Shown here: in pieces, positions 6,184 to 6,829 of the stretch
How the letters are laid out: each line of letters opens with the position of its first letter
Numbering within the stretch: the first letter of the stretch is position 1
Assembly: GCA_027083995.1 (NCBI GenBank)
Contig: JALWME010000043.1
Location: forward strand, 1 to 6,829
From: Sulfurovum sp.
Lineage (GTDB): Bacteria; Campylobacterota; Campylobacteria; Campylobacterales; Sulfurovaceae
Reading direction: 5' to 3'
DNA: 6,829 nucleotides
Made by a program: the position numbers and the translations under genes
Notes under the pieces: model-generated
Seen by the model: the letters and a program-made list of their open reading frames with translations, nothing else
What the model was told of the DNA's origin: nothing
Databases searched by the model: none

Positions 6184-6829
6184 TAAAAGACTTTTTTATA
6201 GTTACAAAATTTATCCTCTCATTTGCGGTAAGTCTTTCCGCACTCTTTGCCTATATAATGGCAAAGGGAGAGATTGGCTTAGATATGTTTCTTGCTACCT
6301 TCTCTGTACTACTTGTGGCTATGGGTGTCTCAACACTCAACCAAGTCCAAGAGTATAAAGAAGATTCCAAGATGGAACGTACGAAAAATCGTCCTATTGC
6401 AGCTGGACGAATGAGTCCAAACACAGGGTATATTATTTCTGCAGTGCTTATTCTGCTTTCACTCTTACTTATTTATACTCTCTTGGGACTTACTGGTGTA
6501 AACTTTTTTATGTTTGCTTTTATTTGGTATAACCTAATGTATACACCACTTAAAAAGAAGTCTGCTTTAGCTGTAGTGCCTGGTGCGATTTTAGGTGTGA
6601 TACCCCCAGCGATAGGATGGATGGTTGCAGGACATCCTTTGCTGGAATTGGAGTTTATTGCTTTAGCACTTTACTTTTTTATTTGGCAAGTGCCTCACTT
6701 TTGGTTACTTGTGATGCTTTTTCATGGAGATTATAAAGATGGAGGATACCCCACAGCAATGCGTCTTTTTGGACAGGCAAGTCTGCAAAGGTTAACCTTT
6801 GTATGGTTAGTATTTACTATACAAGCGGG
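6180..6829 (+). CDS. ctaB: Heme O synthase (protoheme IX farnesyltransferase), 3' end missing
   Basis: This UbiA-superfamily membrane enzyme transfers a farnesyl group from farnesyl diphosphate to heme B, giving heme O, the precursor of heme A. The window holds 216 codons of a family that is normally about 280-310 aa. The first Asp-rich motif is NQVQEYKED (54-62) followed by ERTKNRP (66-72); the usual NxxxDxxxD reads NxxxExxxD here. YTPLKKKS (121-128), the GVIPPAIGW region (139-147) and WQVPHFW (169-175) are typical of CtaB/CyoE. The second motif, HGDYKDGGYPTAM (182-194), is looser than the usual DYxxAGxPMLP. Hydrophobic helices alternate throughout. The ATG at 6180 overlaps the coxB TGA by 4 nt (ATGA) and has no clear Shine-Dalgarno, so translation is probably coupled to coxB. 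Another UbiA prenyltransferase is possible, but the oxidase context and PHFW region favour heme O synthase. Confidence 0.87.
   Translation, partial: MIKDFFIVTKFILSFAVSLSALFAYIMAKGEIGLDMFLATFSVLLVAMGVSTLNQVQEYKEDSKMERTKNRPIAAGRMSPNTGYIISAVLILLSLLLIYTLLGLTGVNFFMFAFIWYNLMYTPLKKKSALAVVPGAILGVIPPAIGWMVAGHPLLELEFIALALYFFIWQVPHFWLLVMLFHGDYKDGGYPTAMRLFGQASLQRLTFVWLVFTIQA

Overview
This AT-rich window most likely comes from a Campylobacterota (epsilonproteobacterial) chromosome, probably a free-living sulfur- or hydrogen-oxidising member rather than a host-adapted one. The strongest lineage signal is the D-alanine--D-alanine ligase, which from memory reads very like the Campylobacter/Helicobacter enzymes (N-terminal FGGSSYEHEIS, central LIHGRDGEDGK, C-terminal NEINPIPGSMANYLFD). 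Genus cannot be fixed from sequence reading alone. All genes lie on the + strand.

Layout. Positions 1-174 hold the 3' end of carA (small, glutaminase subunit of carbamoyl-phosphate synthase). After 37 nt that include a 7-bp AT tandem repeat comes ddl (212-1252, GTG start). A 209-nt AT-rich intergenic region (1253-1461) follows, with a small inverted repeat and weak candidate promoter elements. Then a tightly packed cluster begins: a membrane-anchored SCO-type copper chaperone (1462-2271), cytochrome c oxidase subunit I (2264-3919), subunit III (3919-4608), subunit IV (best start GTG 4598, to 4957), subunit II fused to two cytochrome c domains (4969-6183), and a heme O synthase/CtaB-like UbiA-family prenyltransferase (6180 to the window edge, incomplete).

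How the genes work together. The cluster encodes a complete four-subunit caa3-type oxidase core plus two maturation factors. SCO would deliver or reduce copper for the CuA site in subunit II. CtaB would farnesylate heme B to heme O on the route to heme A. Electrons would pass from the c hemes of subunit II to CuA, then to the low-spin heme and the heme-CuB centre in subunit I. Consecutive genes overlap by 8, 1, 11 and 4 nt or are separated by 11 nt, which indicates one translationally coupled operon. Heme A synthase (CtaA) and the CuB chaperone CtaG/Cox11 are not in the window.

The points most worth attention are the A2-type proton channel of subunit I (YSHPAVY instead of GHPEVY), the two-heme extension of subunit II, the gene order with subunit II last, and the presence of such an oxidase in a lineage that usually relies on cbb3 oxidases. 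I saw no RNA gene, CRISPR array, insertion sequence or phage element. The window is a respiratory operon beside housekeeping genes; I do not see evidence for an entirely unknown system.
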